Shown here one piece after another: positions 50,641 through 61,099 of a DNA stretch of 64,000 nt. Origin of the DNA: Malonomonas rubra DSM 5091 (lineage in GTDB: Bacteria > Desulfobacterota > Desulfuromonadia > Desulfuromonadales > Geopsychrobacteraceae); NCBI RefSeq assembly GCF_900142125.1, contig NZ_FQZT01000006.1:1-64000 (forward strand). Direction: 5' to 3'. Under the pieces are notes generated by a model, which was given only the letters and a program-made list of their open reading frames with translations, was not told the DNA's origin and ran no database searches. How positions within the stretch are numbered: position 1 is the first letter of the stretch; every line of letters starts with the position of its first letter. The position numbers and the translations under genes were made by a program.

Positions 50641-50928
50641 ATGAAGATCAGTCGTGAAGAAGTTGAGCACGTGGCCCGCCTGGCCCGCTTGGCCTTACAA
50701 CCGGAAGAGCTGGAGGCGATGACCGGGCAGATGGATGCCATCCTCGGTTATGTCGACAAATTGAATGAGCTGGATACCGAAGGAATTGAGCCGACTGCGC
50801 ATGCGGTGCCGATGGAGAACGCTTTCCGCGCCGACGAGGTGAAGCCGTCGATCGGCATTGAGCGGGCGCAGCAGAATGCGCCGGCCACTGACGGAAGTTG
50901 CTTCAAAGTCCCAAAAGTCATCGAGTAA
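50641..50928 (+). CDS. gatC: Asp/Glu-tRNA amidotransferase subunit C
   Basis: The 95-residue subunit of the GatCAB complex, which converts Glu-tRNA(Gln) and Asp-tRNA(Asn) to the amide forms. It has the family pattern 'VEHVARLARLAL', 'DAILGYVDKLNELDTEGIEPTAH' and 'ENAFRADEV'. GatC wraps around GatA and stabilises the complex. GGAG precedes the ATG. It heads the gatCAB run. Confidence 0.95.
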   Translation: MKISREEVEHVARLARLALQPEELEAMTGQMDAILGYVDKLNELDTEGIEPTAHAVPMENAFRADEVKPSIGIERAQQNAPATDGSCFKVPKVIE

Positions 50929-50955
50929 ATATCGCCAAGCGATTCTGGAGAAAAC

Positions 50956-52413
50956 ATGCAATTGAACGATCTGACAATTTCGCAACTGCGGGAAAAGTTG
51001 GCGTCCGGCGAAACCACTTCGGTTGAGCTGACCAAGGCATTTCTGGCGCGGATTGCTGCGACCAACGACAAGGTCAACTCTTTTATCACTGTCTGCGAAG
51101 CCGAAGCGCTGGCTGCTGCTGCTGAGGCCGATCAGCGGATCGCTGCCGGTAACGCTGCGCCGATGACCGGGATTCCGCTGGCGGTGAAGGATATCTTCAA
51201 CACCCTCGATGTGCGCACCACTTGTGGCTCGAAGATTCTCGACAACTATGTTTCGCCCTATGATGCTACTGCCATCGCCAAGCTTCGCGAACAGGGCGCG
51301 GTGATCATCGGCAAGCTGAACATGGACGAGTTCGCCATGGGCTCCTCCAACGAGAACTCGGCGGCTGGGCCGGTGAAAAACCCTTGGGATCTGGAGCGGG
51401 TTCCGGGCGGATCCTCCGGCGGTTCTGCTGCTGCTATCGCGGCCGGGCAGGCGCTGGCAACGCTGGGCACTGATACCGGTGGTTCGATCCGTCAGCCGGC
51501 CTCCCATTGTGGCGTGGTCGGTCTCAAGCCGACTTACGGTCGGGTTTCCCGCTACGGGGTCATCGCTTACGCCTCCTCTCTGGATCAGGTTGGTCCGCTG
51601 GCACGTAACGTTGAGGACTGCGCCACTCTGCTCGGTGCTGTGGCCGGTTACGACCCGATGGATTCGACCTCGGTCGACACCCCGGTGCCCGATTACTTGG
51701 CAACACTGAAAGACGGTGTGAAGGGGAAGAAGATCGGTCTGCCGAAAGAGTATTTCATCGATGGTCTCGATGCTGATGTGAAAAAGGCGGTCGATGCGGC
51801 CATCGCAACCTACAAAGGACTCGGTGCCGAGATCGTCGAAGTCAGTTTGCCGCATACCGATTATGCCGTGGCCTGCTACTACCTGATCGCCACTGCCGAG
51901 GCCTCCAGCAATCTGGCTCGCTATGACGGTGTGCGCTACGGCGTGCGCAAAGATGAAGGCGAAGGGTTGATCGGTATGTACAGCCAGACTCGCGCCGCCG
52001 GTTTCGGCGATGAGGTCAAACGCCGGATTATGCTCGGCACCTATGCTCTCTCGTCCGGCTATTACGATGCCTACTACCTGAAAGCGCAGAAGGTTCGCAC
52101 CCTGATTCGTCAGGATTTCCTTGATGCTTTCGAGAAGGTCGATCTGCTGCTCACTCCGGTGGCGCCGACTCCAGCCTTCAAGATAGGTGAAAAAACTGAC
52201 GATCCACTGCAGATGTACCTGTCCGACATCTTCACTATCCCGCTCAATCTGGCGGGACTGTGTGGTATCAGCCTGCCTTGCGGCAACAGCAGCGAAGGCT
52301 TGCCGATCGGTCTGCAGTTGCTCGGCAAACCCTTCGCTGAGGCGGAGATCCTGCAGGCGGCCTGGGCGTTTGAAAATACAACCGATTTCGGCGGCAAGCT
52401 GGCGTCGCTGTAA
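50956..52413 (+). CDS. gatA: Asp/Glu-tRNA amidotransferase subunit A
   Basis: This 485-residue subunit is the glutaminase of GatCAB; it releases ammonia from glutamine for transamidation. The amidase-signature catalytic residues are present: Lys in 'PLAVKDIF' (K78), the cis-Ser in 'GGSSGGSAA' (about 155) and the nucleophilic Ser in '[11 protein letters not shown]' (about 176). Gap to gatC is 27 bases, with GGAG before the ATG. The length is normal. Confidence 0.97.
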   Translation: MQLNDLTISQLREKLASGETTSVELTKAFLARIAATNDKVNSFITVCEAEALAAAAEADQRIAAGNAAPMTGIPLAVKDIFNTLDVRTTCGSKILDNYVSPYDATAIAKLREQGAVIIGKLNMDEFAMGSSNENSAAGPVKNPWDLERVPGGSSGGSAAAIAAGQALATLGTDTGGSIRQPASHCGVVGLKPTYGRVSRYGVIAYASSLDQVGPLARNVEDCATLLGAVAGYDPMDSTSVDTPVPDYLATLKDGVKGKKIGLPKEYFIDGLDADVKKAVDAAIATYKGLGAEIVEVSLPHTDYAVACYYLIATAEASSNLARYDGVRYGVRKDEGEGLIGMYSQTRAAGFGDEVKRRIMLGTYALSSGYYDAYYLKAQKVRTLIRQDFLDAFEKVDLLLTPVAPTPAFKIGEKTDDPLQMYLSDIFTIPLNLAGLCGISLPCGNSSEGLPIGLQLLGKPFAEAEILQAAWAFENTTDFGGKLASL

Positions 52414-52431
52414 TCGGAAAGGAATAAAAAG

Positions 52432-53868
52432 ATGGATTCAAGATACGAAGTCGTGATCGGGTTGGAAGTCCACGTCCAGTTGACCACCAAAACCAAGATC
52501 TTCTGCGGCTGCTCAAAGGATTTCGGTCAGGAGCCGAACAGCCAGACCTGCCCGGTCTGTCTCGGCCTGCCGGGGGCGCTGCCGGTGCTCAACAAACAGG
52601 TGGTCGAGTACGCTATCAAGACCGGACTGGCGACCAACCACAAGATCGCGCCGCGCTCGATCTTCGCGCGCAAGAACTACTTTTATCCCGATCTGCCGAA
52701 GGGTTACCAGATTTCCCAGTTCGAGCTGCCGATCTGCGAGCATGGCTGGTTGAATATCGAGACCGAGGAGATGGGCAAGAAGAAGGTCGGCATCACCCGT
52801 ATCCACATGGAAGAAGACGCCGGCAAGCTGATCCACTCCGAAGGCAACAGTTCGGCGGTCGACCTCAACCGCGCCTGCACGCCGCTGTTGGAAATTGTCT
52901 CCGAACCGGATATGCGCAGTGCTGACGAGGCGATTGCTTATCTCAAGAAGCTGCACCAGATCGTCATGTACCTGGGTGTCTGTGACGGCAACATGGAAGA
53001 GGGCTCCTTCCGCTGCGATGCCAATGTCTCGATCCGTCCCTGGGGACAGGAAGAGTTCGGCACCCGCGCCGAGCTGAAGAACCTCAACTCCTTCCGCTTC
53101 ATCAAGCAGGCGATTGAGTACGAGGTGGAGCGCCAGGCCGACCTGATCGATGACGGTGGCAAGGTCGTGCAGGAAACCCGCCTGTTTGACCCCGATTCCG
53201 GTGTCACCCGCTCGATGCGTGGCAAGGAAGAGGCGCACGATTACCGCTACTTTCCCGATCCGGACCTGGTGCCGCTGGTGGTTTCCGACGACTGGGTCGA
53301 GCGGGTACGCGGCGAGCTGCCGGAGCTGCCCGAAGCCAAGGTCAAGCGCTACACTGACGAGCTCGGCCTGTCGGAATACGACGCCGGTGTTATCTCGACC
53401 GAGCGCTCTGTCGCCGAGTATTTCGATGCCTTGGTTAAGCTGCACAATAACCCGAAAATCTGCGCCAACTGGGTGATGGGCGAAGTTTCCCGTGCGCTCA
53501 ATGACAACGGGATCGCCATTGCCGACTGTCCGGTGACCCCGGAGTTGTTGGCCGGTATCCTTGATCGGATTGCCGACAACACCATCTCCGGCAAGATCGC
53601 CAAGACCGTCTTCGAGGAAATCTGGAACAGCGGCAAAAGCGCCGACCAGGTGATTGAAGAGAAGGGCCTGAAGCAGGTGACTGATACCGGCGCCATCGAA
53701 ACAATGCTCGACGAAATTATCGCCGCCAACCAGAGTCAGTTCGAAGAGCTCAAAGGTGGTAAAGACAAGCTGATGGGCTTCTTTGTCGGTCAGGTGATGA
53801 AGGCGTCGAAGGGCAAGGCCAACCCGGGGATGGTCAACCAGTTGATGCAAAAGAAGTTAAAAGGGTAA
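52432..53868 (+). CDS. gatB: Asp/Glu-tRNA amidotransferase subunit B
   Basis: The 478-residue subunit activates and amidates the mischarged tRNA. It starts '[13 protein letters not shown]' and has the zinc-site cysteines 'CGCSK...[13 protein letters not shown]', '[13 protein letters not shown]' and a C-terminal helical YqeY-like tail that contacts tRNA. The gap to gatA is 18 bases. It is followed by an intergenic palindromic repeat rather than a clear terminator. Confidence 0.97.
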   Translation: MDSRYEVVIGLEVHVQLTTKTKIFCGCSKDFGQEPNSQTCPVCLGLPGALPVLNKQVVEYAIKTGLATNHKIAPRSIFARKNYFYPDLPKGYQISQFELPICEHGWLNIETEEMGKKKVGITRIHMEEDAGKLIHSEGNSSAVDLNRACTPLLEIVSEPDMRSADEAIAYLKKLHQIVMYLGVCDGNMEEGSFRCDANVSIRPWGQEEFGTRAELKNLNSFRFIKQAIEYEVERQADLIDDGGKVVQETRLFDPDSGVTRSMRGKEEAHDYRYFPDPDLVPLVVSDDWVERVRGELPELPEAKVKRYTDELGLSEYDAGVISTERSVAEYFDALVKLHNNPKICANWVMGEVSRALNDNGIAIADCPVTPELLAGILDRIADNTISGKIAKTVFEEIWNSGKSADQVIEEKGLKQVTDTGAIETMLDEIIAANQSQFEELKGGKDKLMGFFVGQVMKASKGKANPGMVNQLMQKKLKG

Positions 53869-53869
53869 C

Positions 53870-53969
53870 TCCCTCTCCCCAGGAGAGAGGGTTGGGGTGA
53901 GGCGGCAGTTAAAAAACGAAGGATTCCCCCTCATCCGGCCTTCGGCCACCTTCTCCCCGAGGGAGAAGG
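53870..53969. repeat. Intergenic palindromic repeat (REP-like)
   Basis: Three palindromes lie in a row: CCCTCTC/GAGAGGG (53871-53891), GGCC-TTC-GGCC (53937-53947) and CCTTCTCCC/GGGAGAAGG (53949-53969). The outer units resemble one another in inverted orientation. This CCCTCTCCC...GGGAGAAGG type of element recurs between genes in many proteobacterial genomes. It may act in mRNA stability or be a remnant of a REP-type mobile unit. Confidence 0.65.
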
Positions 53970-53999
53970 GAAAAATCAGACAAAGAGGAATTGTGCACT

Positions 54000-55067
54000 A
54001 TGGCAGGCTGTCAAATCGATAAAAGTGTTATCCGTCCGATCCGTTTTTTTAACGGCAAAGCCCAGATGCTCGATCAGCGTCTGCTGCCGGCGGAAGAGGT
54101 CTGGCTTAATTACAATACCTACGAAGAAGTCGCAGAGGCGATCCGCAGCATGGTGGTGCGTGGTGCCCCGGCGATTGGTGTTGCCGCGGCCATTGGCGTC
54201 TGGTTCGGTGTGCGCGATATCGAGACCGAGTCGACGGAAGAGTTCTACGCCGAAATGGAAAAAATCTGTGATGTTCTCGCTGCTACCCGGCCGACCGCGG
54301 TCAATCTGTTCTGGGCCTTAGAGCGGATGAAGCGTTTCGCTCACGCCAACCTCGATCGCACGGTGCTGGAGTTGAAAATCGGTCTCGAGTACGAAGCATT
54401 GGCGATCACCCAGGAAGATGAAAAACTTTGTATTCAACTGGGGAAACAGGGTGAGGGACTGATCCCGGACGGTGCTCGGGTTCTAACTCACTGTAACGCC
54501 GGGGCTCTGGCGACGGCTGGTTACGGGACTGCTCTTGGTGTGATCCGGGCTGCGGTTGATGCTGGTAAGAAGATTTCTGTGCTGGCCGACGAAACTCGTC
54601 CGTTCAACCAGGGGTCGCGGCTGACCGCCTGGGAGTTGAAAAAAGACAATATCCCGGTGACACTGATTTGCGACAACATGGCTGGCTACCTGATGAGCAA
54701 GGGCGAGATCGACTGCGTCATCGTTGGTGCTGACCGGATTGCCGCCAACGGCGATGTCGCCAATAAAATAGGGACCTACACGGTGGCGGTGTTGGCGAAA
54801 GCGCACAAGATTCCGTTTTACGTCGCTGCGCCGATGTCGACTGTCGATCTGAGTTTGAGCGACGGCAGCCTGATCCCGATCGAGGAGCGGGATGCCCGCG
54901 AGATCACCCACCTTAAAGACATCCAGTTGGCACCGGAGGGAATCGAGGTGCGTAACCCGGCCTTCGATGTGACCCCGAACGAGTTGGTGACCGCGATTAT
55001 TACCGAGCGGGGTGTGGCGGAAGGAAATTATCAGCAGGAACTGGCGGCATTGGCGAATAAACGTTAA
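54000..55067 (+). CDS. mtnA: S-methyl-5-thioribose-1-phosphate isomerase
   Basis: The 355-residue enzyme of methionine salvage converts methylthioribose-1-phosphate to methylthioribulose-1-phosphate. It shows '[14 protein letters not shown]', the catalytic Cys in '[20 protein letters not shown]' and the catalytic Asp in '[18 protein letters not shown]', all typical of MtnA rather than the related eIF2B subunits. The ATG at 54000 is preferred; a TTG three codons earlier lies only about 3 bases from the GAGG. It is followed 11 bases later by glnE. Confidence 0.93.
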   Translation: MAGCQIDKSVIRPIRFFNGKAQMLDQRLLPAEEVWLNYNTYEEVAEAIRSMVVRGAPAIGVAAAIGVWFGVRDIETESTEEFYAEMEKICDVLAATRPTAVNLFWALERMKRFAHANLDRTVLELKIGLEYEALAITQEDEKLCIQLGKQGEGLIPDGARVLTHCNAGALATAGYGTALGVIRAAVDAGKKISVLADETRPFNQGSRLTAWELKKDNIPVTLICDNMAGYLMSKGEIDCVIVGADRIAANGDVANKIGTYTVAVLAKAHKIPFYVAAPMSTVDLSLSDGSLIPIEERDAREITHLKDIQLAPEGIEVRNPAFDVTPNELVTAIITERGVAEGNYQQELAALANKR

Positions 55068-55078
55068 GTGGGAGTGCC

Positions 55079-58000
55079 ATGAGAGAACAGATCCGACAGA
55101 AACTTGCCCTGCTGGGGAGCGAGGATGAGCAGCAACTGAGCGACTGGCTCGAAAGTTTCGCCTTGTTCGACGGTCAGCGTGCGACAACCAACCTGCGTCT
55201 CCTCGGCGAGCAGTTGCAGGACTGGGAACTGCTGCAGGATGTTCTCTATGATGCCTTCAATGTCGCTGATCCCGATGCGGCTCTCAACCTGCTGGAACGG
55301 CAGTTCGATTGTGTCGGCGCTGAAATCCTGATGAGCCTGCTGAAACAGCCGAAGCGGCGCCAGCAACTGCTGACTGTGCTGGGTGGTTCCAACTTTCTTG
55401 CCGGTATCCTCTGCCGCAAACCGCAGTTCGCCGAGCACCTGCTGCTGCAAGGTAAAATCGACGCACCACGCAATGAAGCCGATATGCTGGCTGATCTGCG
55501 GCAAATCATTCCAGATGACGCCGACTTCCCGCAGCTCAAGGCAGGCCTGCGGCACTACAAGGTCGAGCAGATCCTGCGCATCGGCAGCCGTGATCTCTGC
55601 GGGATGGCATCGCTGGAAGAAGTTACAGCTGAACTGTCCGGATTGGCGGCCGCGTCTCTGCAGCGGGCTTATGAAATTTGTGGCTATCAGTTGCAGGAAG
55701 AGTTCGGCGAACCGCTGGAGACCACCGAGTCCGGCGACCGGCAGCGGGCTGAGATGACCATCCTCGGGATGGGCAAGTTCGGCGGCAATGAATTGAATTT
55801 TTCTTCCGATATCGACCTCATCTATTGCTATTCCTCCAACAACGGTGAAACCAGCGGTGGCAGCAAGGGCGAAAAAATCAGCCTGCATCGTTACTTTGTC
55901 AAGTTGGCCGAACTTGTCACCCGTGCGCTACATCAGGTCACCGAAGACGGTTTTGTTTTTCGTGTCGACACCCGCTTGCGGCCGGATGGCAACAGTGGTG
56001 ATTTGGCCATTTCGGTTGTCGGTGCTGAAACCTACTACGAGTCATGGGGGCAGAGCTGGGAACGGGCAGCGATGATCAAGGCACGCCCGGTGGCCGGTTC
56101 GATCTCTTTGGGTGTCGAACTGCTGAAGCGACTGAAACCTTTCATTTACCGTCGTTACCTCGATTTCGGCATGATCGAAGACATCAAGCTGATGAAACAG
56201 AAGATCAATGCCAGCCTCGGTCGCGAGCAGGAAGGCGAACGCAACCTCAAGCTCGGACGTGGCGGTATCCGCGAGATCGAGTTTTTCATTCAGGCGCAGC
56301 AACTGGTTAACGCCGGAACCCGACCGCATTTACAGTACCGCAACTCATTGCGTATGCTGCAGTTGCTGGAGCAGGAGGAGCTGATCAGCAAAGACGAGAT
56401 GTTGCTACTGAGCGATGCTTATCGTTTTCTGCGCACCGTAGAGCACCGTATCCAAATTGTGCAGGAGCGGCAAACGCACTCGTTGCCGACACAGCCGAGA
56501 GAGCTGCTGACGTTGGCTCGACGCAGTGGCTTCAAGGATGTCGAGAGTTTCAATTCTGAGCTGGAACGGCACCGGCAGGGCGTTTCTGAAATTTTCAAGG
56601 ACCTGTTTCATTCCGCAGAAGAGGAGGAAATCGAAGTTCGACCTGAGGTCAACTTTATTTTCGACTCTGAATCGGACAGCGATCTGGTCAAAGATCTGCT
56701 GGAAGAGAAGGGCTTTAAAAACCCCGATGCTGCTTACGAGAACCTGGCTTGGCTGCGCGACGGCGATCCGCACAAGCGTTTGACCGAACGGGGGCGCCGT
56801 TGCCTGGACAAACTGGCGCCGCTGCTGCTCTCCGAAATTCTTGATTCGGCCAATCCAGATCAGGCGCTGAACAACCTGGAACGATTTATCAAAGGGATTC
56901 GTGCCCGCACTTCTTATTTCTCATTACTGAACGAGAACACCGGTATCGTCAAGCTGCTGATCGCCCTGTTCAGCTCCAGCCAGCTGCTATCGCGGATTTT
57001 TATCCAGCGCCCGGAACTGCTTGATACGCTGGTGGCACGGTCTTATGCGGTGGAAAATAAGGATCGTGATGAACTGGCCGCCTCGCTGGCCGAGCAGATG
57101 GCGCTGGCAGAAGATTACGAAATGCAGCTGGATGGCTTGCGTCGTTTCCGCAACGAAGAGTTTCTGCGCATCGCGCTGAGTGATCTGCACGGGCAAATGA
57201 AGCAGGGGGAAGGGGCGAAGCAGCTCTCCTGGGTGGCCGAAGTCTGTCTGGAGCAGGCGATCGAAATGGCCCGCAGCGAACTGAAGCCCCGCTTCGGCTG
57301 TCCCTTCGCCGAGGATGCCCCGGCGGATGCCGAGCGGACTGCTTTTGCCGTGGTCGGCATGGGCAAGCTGGGCGGCCTCGAACTGAACTACCACTCGGAT
57401 CTCGATATCATCTTTATTTATGACAGCGAAGGGCGTACCCGCCCGGTTGAGGGAACTGATCCGAACCGGTTTCGCGAAATCAGCAACCATGAGTATTTCG
57501 CCAAACTGGCGCAGCGGATTATTACTGCGTTGACTCTGGTGACACGCGAAGGCACGGTTTACGAGATCGACACCCGTTTGCGGCCCTCTGGCAACCAGGG
57601 GCCACTGGTGACCAGCTACAGTGCCTTCAAGCGCTATCACCAGGAATCGGCGCAACCCTGGGAACGACAGGCGATGACCAAGGCCCGGGTTGTCTGTGGG
57701 CCGGAAGAGTTTGCCGAGCGCCTGCAGCACCTGATCTCCGACCTCGCTTTCTATCGACCTATACCGGACGACCTGCAGGCAGAGATCTACCGTCTGCGCC
57801 AGCGCATGGAGAAAGAGATCGCCAAAGAGAGCGATGATCACTTCAACATCAAGACCGGACGCGGAGGTATGGTTGATGTCGAGTTTATTGCTCAATACCT
57901 GCAATTGCGCTATGCTCGTCAGATTAACGAGTTATGGGTGCAGAACACGCTGGAAATACTGCATGTTCTGGCTAGAAATGATATTTTGCATGTTGCAGAA

Positions 58001-58261
58001 GCGAACAAGCTGATCAAAGGTTACAAGTTTCTGCGTCGCTTGGAAAACAAGCTGCGGTTACTACACGATCAGTCGATTAACGAATTGTCGCTTGATGCCA
58101 AGAGTCTGCGCCGGGTTGCCTTGGGGCTTGGCTATGGTAAAAAGGGAATTGTTCCGGAGAAAGAGTTCCTGGAAGAGTACCGCGCGACGACCGAAGGAAT
58201 TCGCGAACTGTTCGAAAACTATCTGAACCCGCAGCCGGGGGAGGACGGCCAAGATGCCTGA
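55079..58261 (+). CDS. glnE: Bifunctional glutamine synthetase adenylyltransferase/adenylyl-removing enzyme
   Basis: The 1060-residue enzyme turns glutamine synthetase off by adenylylation and on by deadenylylation in response to PII proteins. The two nucleotidyltransferase domains are clear: 'GMGKFGGNELNFSSDIDLIY' (about residue 230, deadenylylase) and 'GMGKLGGLELNYHSDLDIIF' (about 760, adenylylase), each followed by a helical PII-uridylyl-transferase-like domain. It is longer than the roughly 950-residue E. coli enzyme. Its 3' end overlaps the next gene by 8 bases, so the two are translationally coupled. Confidence 0.95.
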   Translation: MREQIRQKLALLGSEDEQQLSDWLESFALFDGQRATTNLRLLGEQLQDWELLQDVLYDAFNVADPDAALNLLERQFDCVGAEILMSLLKQPKRRQQLLTVLGGSNFLAGILCRKPQFAEHLLLQGKIDAPRNEADMLADLRQIIPDDADFPQLKAGLRHYKVEQILRIGSRDLCGMASLEEVTAELSGLAAASLQRAYEICGYQLQEEFGEPLETTESGDRQRAEMTILGMGKFGGNELNFSSDIDLIYCYSSNNGETSGGSKGEKISLHRYFVKLAELVTRALHQVTEDGFVFRVDTRLRPDGNSGDLAISVVGAETYYESWGQSWERAAMIKARPVAGSISLGVELLKRLKPFIYRRYLDFGMIEDIKLMKQKINASLGREQEGERNLKLGRGGIREIEFFIQAQQLVNAGTRPHLQYRNSLRMLQLLEQEELISKDEMLLLSDAYRFLRTVEHRIQIVQERQTHSLPTQPRELLTLARRSGFKDVESFNSELERHRQGVSEIFKDLFHSAEEEEIEVRPEVNFIFDSESDSDLVKDLLEEKGFKNPDAAYENLAWLRDGDPHKRLTERGRRCLDKLAPLLLSEILDSANPDQALNNLERFIKGIRARTSYFSLLNENTGIVKLLIALFSSSQLLSRIFIQRPELLDTLVARSYAVENKDRDELAASLAEQMALAEDYEMQLDGLRRFRNEEFLRIALSDLHGQMKQGEGAKQLSWVAEVCLEQAIEMARSELKPRFGCPFAEDAPADAERTAFAVVGMGKLGGLELNYHSDLDIIFIYDSEGRTRPVEGTDPNRFREISNHEYFAKLAQRIITALTLVTREGTVYEIDTRLRPSGNQGPLVTSYSAFKRYHQESAQPWERQAMTKARVVCGPEEFAERLQHLISDLAFYRPIPDDLQAEIYRLRQRMEKEIAKESDDHFNIKTGRGGMVDVEFIAQYLQLRYARQINELWVQNTLEILHVLARNDILHVAEANKLIKGYKFLRRLENKLRLLHDQSINELSLDAKSLRRVALGLGYGKKGIVPEKEFLEEYRATTEGIRELFENYLNPQPGEDGQDA

Positions 58262-60152
58262 CATCAGTAAAAAAGTGATGGTCATCGATGATGACCGTAT
58301 GCTGCGATCACATCTGGAGAAACTTCTGACTGCAGCTGGCTGCTCTGTCGAGACTGTCGATCGGGGAGCGATCGGCCTGCAGAAGTTGCTGAAAGATGAC
58401 TTTGACCTGGTGTTGATCGACATCAATATGCCGGAGATTTCCGGCCCTGCCGTGTGTAAAGCCCTGCGCAAGCATGAAAAAACCAAAGATCTGAAGGTGG
58501 TGATGATCACCGCCATGTTCCATAGCCCGGAGCAGATTGAACAGGCAAAAGCCGATTACGGTGCGGATGAATTTTTACTCAAGCCTTTCACTTCAAAAGA
58601 TATGCTGGCCTTGCTGGAGCGTCTGTTCAACCCGGATGCGCAGGCAGAAAATGATGCCAGTCAGGGATCTTTGGAAGAGAAGAACGTTCCACAATTGCTG
58701 CACGATCTTTACAGCAACGAGAAAACCGGCCTGCTCCATCTGGAGCGGGGGGATGCCAAAAAAATTATTTATATCAAAGATGGTTACCCGGTTTTTGCCC
58801 GCTCCAACGTGCTCAACGAATGCCTCGGCCGGATGCTGGTGAAAGAGGGGGTGCTGACCCAGGTTGACTGCGATGCTTCGGTTGAACGCAGCCGTGAGTC
58901 GGGGCGTCTGCAGGGTACGGTGCTGATCGAGATGGGTATTCTGACACCACAGGACCTGCATGCTGCGCTGTCGCGCCAGGTAACGGAAAAGCTGCTCAGC
59001 ACCTTCAAATGGGGTGATGGTTCTTTCCGTTTTGTTGACGGCAAGGATTTTAAAAAGAATGTTGCGGCGATCAAGGTTTCTCCCGCTTCATTGATTATGC
59101 AGGGAATCAAAAATTACTGGTCGCAGGCCCAGCTGGATGAGTTTATCCTGCCGCTGCGCAACCTCTACCTGAAGCAGTCGGGCAACCCGAAATACCGCTT
59201 TCAGGATATCGAATTGAACCGCCGCGGGCAGGAAATTTACGGGCAGTGCCTCGGCAGCCTCACCACCAGCGAGATCATTGACCAGCATCCGCTGGCGAAA
59301 CAGGAAGTCCAGCAGGTGCTCGCAGGACTGGTTCTGTCAGAATTGGTAGAAGTGAGTGAGGTCGCTGAAAAGGTTGATGCTGCTGAAGTCCCCGGTATCA
59401 GTGGCAGCCGACCGATCGACGAACAACTGCGGAAAAAGATCCTGGAAGACTACAAGCGCATCATGGACACTGATTACTTCGAGGCCCTTGGAGTATCGCG
59501 GCAGTGCAACTGCTCGGAAGTGCGCCGTGCCTACTACAAGATGGCGAAGGAATATCATCCCGATCGTTTTCTCGGCAGTGGTTTGTCGAAGGAGATGAGC
59601 AATAAGATCAACGAAATGTTTCAGTACGTCAGCCAGGCATATACGGTGCTGAGTGATCCCAAATCCTGCTCTGATTACCTCGATGAGCTTATTAACGGAC
59701 CGAAAAAAAGTATCGACATCAACCAAGTGATCGAGGCTGAAACTGCTTACCAGGAAGGGCGCAACCTGCTTAACATTCGACGTTTCAGTGCTGCGGTCAA
59801 GCCGCTCAAACGGGCGATCGAACTCAGCCCGGAGGAGCCGGAATACCTCACCTATTTTGCCTGGGCGCTCTTCAAGTCGGCACCGGAAAAAACGGAAAAC
59901 CAGACTCAGGCGATGGAAGTTCTGCTCGCTTCGCGCGAATTGAATCCCGGCCTCTACCAGACCCACCTTTACCTGGGTTTTGTCTATCAGCAGCAGGATA
60001 AGGAACGGCAGGCTGAGAAGTGCTTCGAGATGGCCGTGCAGGCCAATCCCGACTGCACCGAGGCTTTACGCGAGCTGCGTCTGATCAATCTGCGGCGGGA
60101 ACAGGGAGCGCAGTCGAAGGGCTTGCTGAAGAAATTTATCCACAAGGATTAA
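58254..60152 (+). CDS. Receiver-DUF4388-DnaJ-TPR signalling protein
   Basis: The 632-residue protein has a receiver (1-125; D12-D14, phospho-acceptor D56, K110-type 'LLKPF'), then a DUF4388/PATAN-like region (about 135-370; 'GLLHLERGDAKKIIYIKDGYPVFARSN'), a J domain (about 403-470) with the HPD tripeptide near 434 ('AKEYHPDRF'), and TPR-like repeats to the end. J domains stimulate DnaK-type chaperones, so phosphorylation might steer a chaperone to a client. It overlaps glnE by 8 bases. The combination is known in delta-proteobacteria and myxobacteria, but its role is undefined. Confidence 0.78.
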   Translation: MPDISKKVMVIDDDRMLRSHLEKLLTAAGCSVETVDRGAIGLQKLLKDDFDLVLIDINMPEISGPAVCKALRKHEKTKDLKVVMITAMFHSPEQIEQAKADYGADEFLLKPFTSKDMLALLERLFNPDAQAENDASQGSLEEKNVPQLLHDLYSNEKTGLLHLERGDAKKIIYIKDGYPVFARSNVLNECLGRMLVKEGVLTQVDCDASVERSRESGRLQGTVLIEMGILTPQDLHAALSRQVTEKLLSTFKWGDGSFRFVDGKDFKKNVAAIKVSPASLIMQGIKNYWSQAQLDEFILPLRNLYLKQSGNPKYRFQDIELNRRGQEIYGQCLGSLTTSEIIDQHPLAKQEVQQVLAGLVLSELVEVSEVAEKVDAAEVPGISGSRPIDEQLRKKILEDYKRIMDTDYFEALGVSRQCNCSEVRRAYYKMAKEYHPDRFLGSGLSKEMSNKINEMFQYVSQAYTVLSDPKSCSDYLDELINGPKKSIDINQVIEAETAYQEGRNLLNIRRFSAAVKPLKRAIELSPEEPEYLTYFAWALFKSAPEKTENQTQAMEVLLASRELNPGLYQTHLYLGFVYQQQDKERQAEKCFEMAVQANPDCTEALRELRLINLRREQGAQSKGLLKKFIHKD

Positions 60153-60171
60153 GCAGCGTCTTCCGCGTTTT

Positions 60172-60942
60172 TTATCTCTTCTCTTTCAGCGGACTCTCCT
60201 TGTCCAGCAGGTGCCGAAGCTGAACATTCCCCAGTGCACTGATCATACTGTTACGGATCTGTGGGATCTCTTCGGCGAGGTCATTGATCAGTTGCTTCAT
60301 CCGTTGTCGCTTCTGATCAACCCCACCTGCAACCGGACAGGAACAGCAGATCAGCGGGTACTCTATCAATCTGCTGTATTCTGAAATATCAGCCTCTTCA
60401 ACATAGACCAGCGGGCGGATGACGGTCTGTTTACCGTTGTCAGCCAGCAGCTTTGGACTCATTGCTGCCAAGGTGCCGACATAAAACTGGTTGAGTAGCA
60501 GCGTTTCAATGAAGTCGTCAAGGTGGTGGCCGAGAGCGATTTTGTTGCAACCGAGCTCATCTGCCAGCGTGTAGAGAGCTCCGCGTCGCAGCCGAGCACA
60601 GAAAGCGCAATATGACGAGTTCGGTTTGCGTTTTTCACTGATAATCTGGTAGGCATCGATTCTTTTAATGCGGTAGTTATGCCCCCGCTCGCGCAGGTGC
60701 TGTTCGATAATGTCGGTGCGATAACCGGGAAACCCGGAGTCAATGTTGACAGCGATCAGTTCAAATTCGACCGGCGCTCGCTTGCGCAGCTCTTCCAGGA
60801 TGTCGAGAAGCAGGTAGGAATCCTTCCCACCGGAAACGGCGACTGCAATTTTATCGCCCTCCTCGATCAGCTTGAAATCGCCGATCGCTTTACCGGTTTG
60901 ACGTTTTAACTGCTGGAAAAGTTTATCGCTTTGTTTTGACAC
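60172..60942 (-). CDS. ttcA: TtcA-like tRNA 2-thiolation ATPase
   Basis: The 256-residue PP-loop enzyme probably thiolates cytidine 32 of tRNA using a 4Fe-4S cluster. It shows 'VSGGKDSYLLLDIL' (PP-loop), 'YCAFCARLRRGALY' (the CXXC pair), 'LGHHLDDFIETLLLN' and 'PLICCSCPVAGG'. I chose the GTG start at 60942 because CAGGAG lies 8 bases before it and the upstream extension (to 61011) looks non-coding. It is shorter than E. coli TtcA (about 310) but keeps all motifs. It converges on the DnaJ-domain gene. Confidence 0.85.
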   Translation of the reverse strand: MSKQSDKLFQQLKRQTGKAIGDFKLIEEGDKIAVAVSGGKDSYLLLDILEELRKRAPVEFELIAVNIDSGFPGYRTDIIEQHLRERGHNYRIKRIDAYQIISEKRKPNSSYCAFCARLRRGALYTLADELGCNKIALGHHLDDFIETLLLNQFYVGTLAAMSPKLLADNGKQTVIRPLVYVEEADISEYSRLIEYPLICCSCPVAGGVDQKRQRMKQLINDLAEEIPQIRNSMISALGNVQLRHLLDKESPLKEKR

Positions 60943-61099
60943 AGGGCAAGCTCCTGAAAAATAAATGGAAAGCTTCTTGTAATGGAATTGTCGAGCAAAA
61001 GCAATGACCATCGGTTGCGAATGTAAAACGGTTTGTTTTTTGCAAGTTTAAGTCTGCCGAAGAGAAACGTGCCGTTTTTTTGACAAGAGGTGATGCGTT

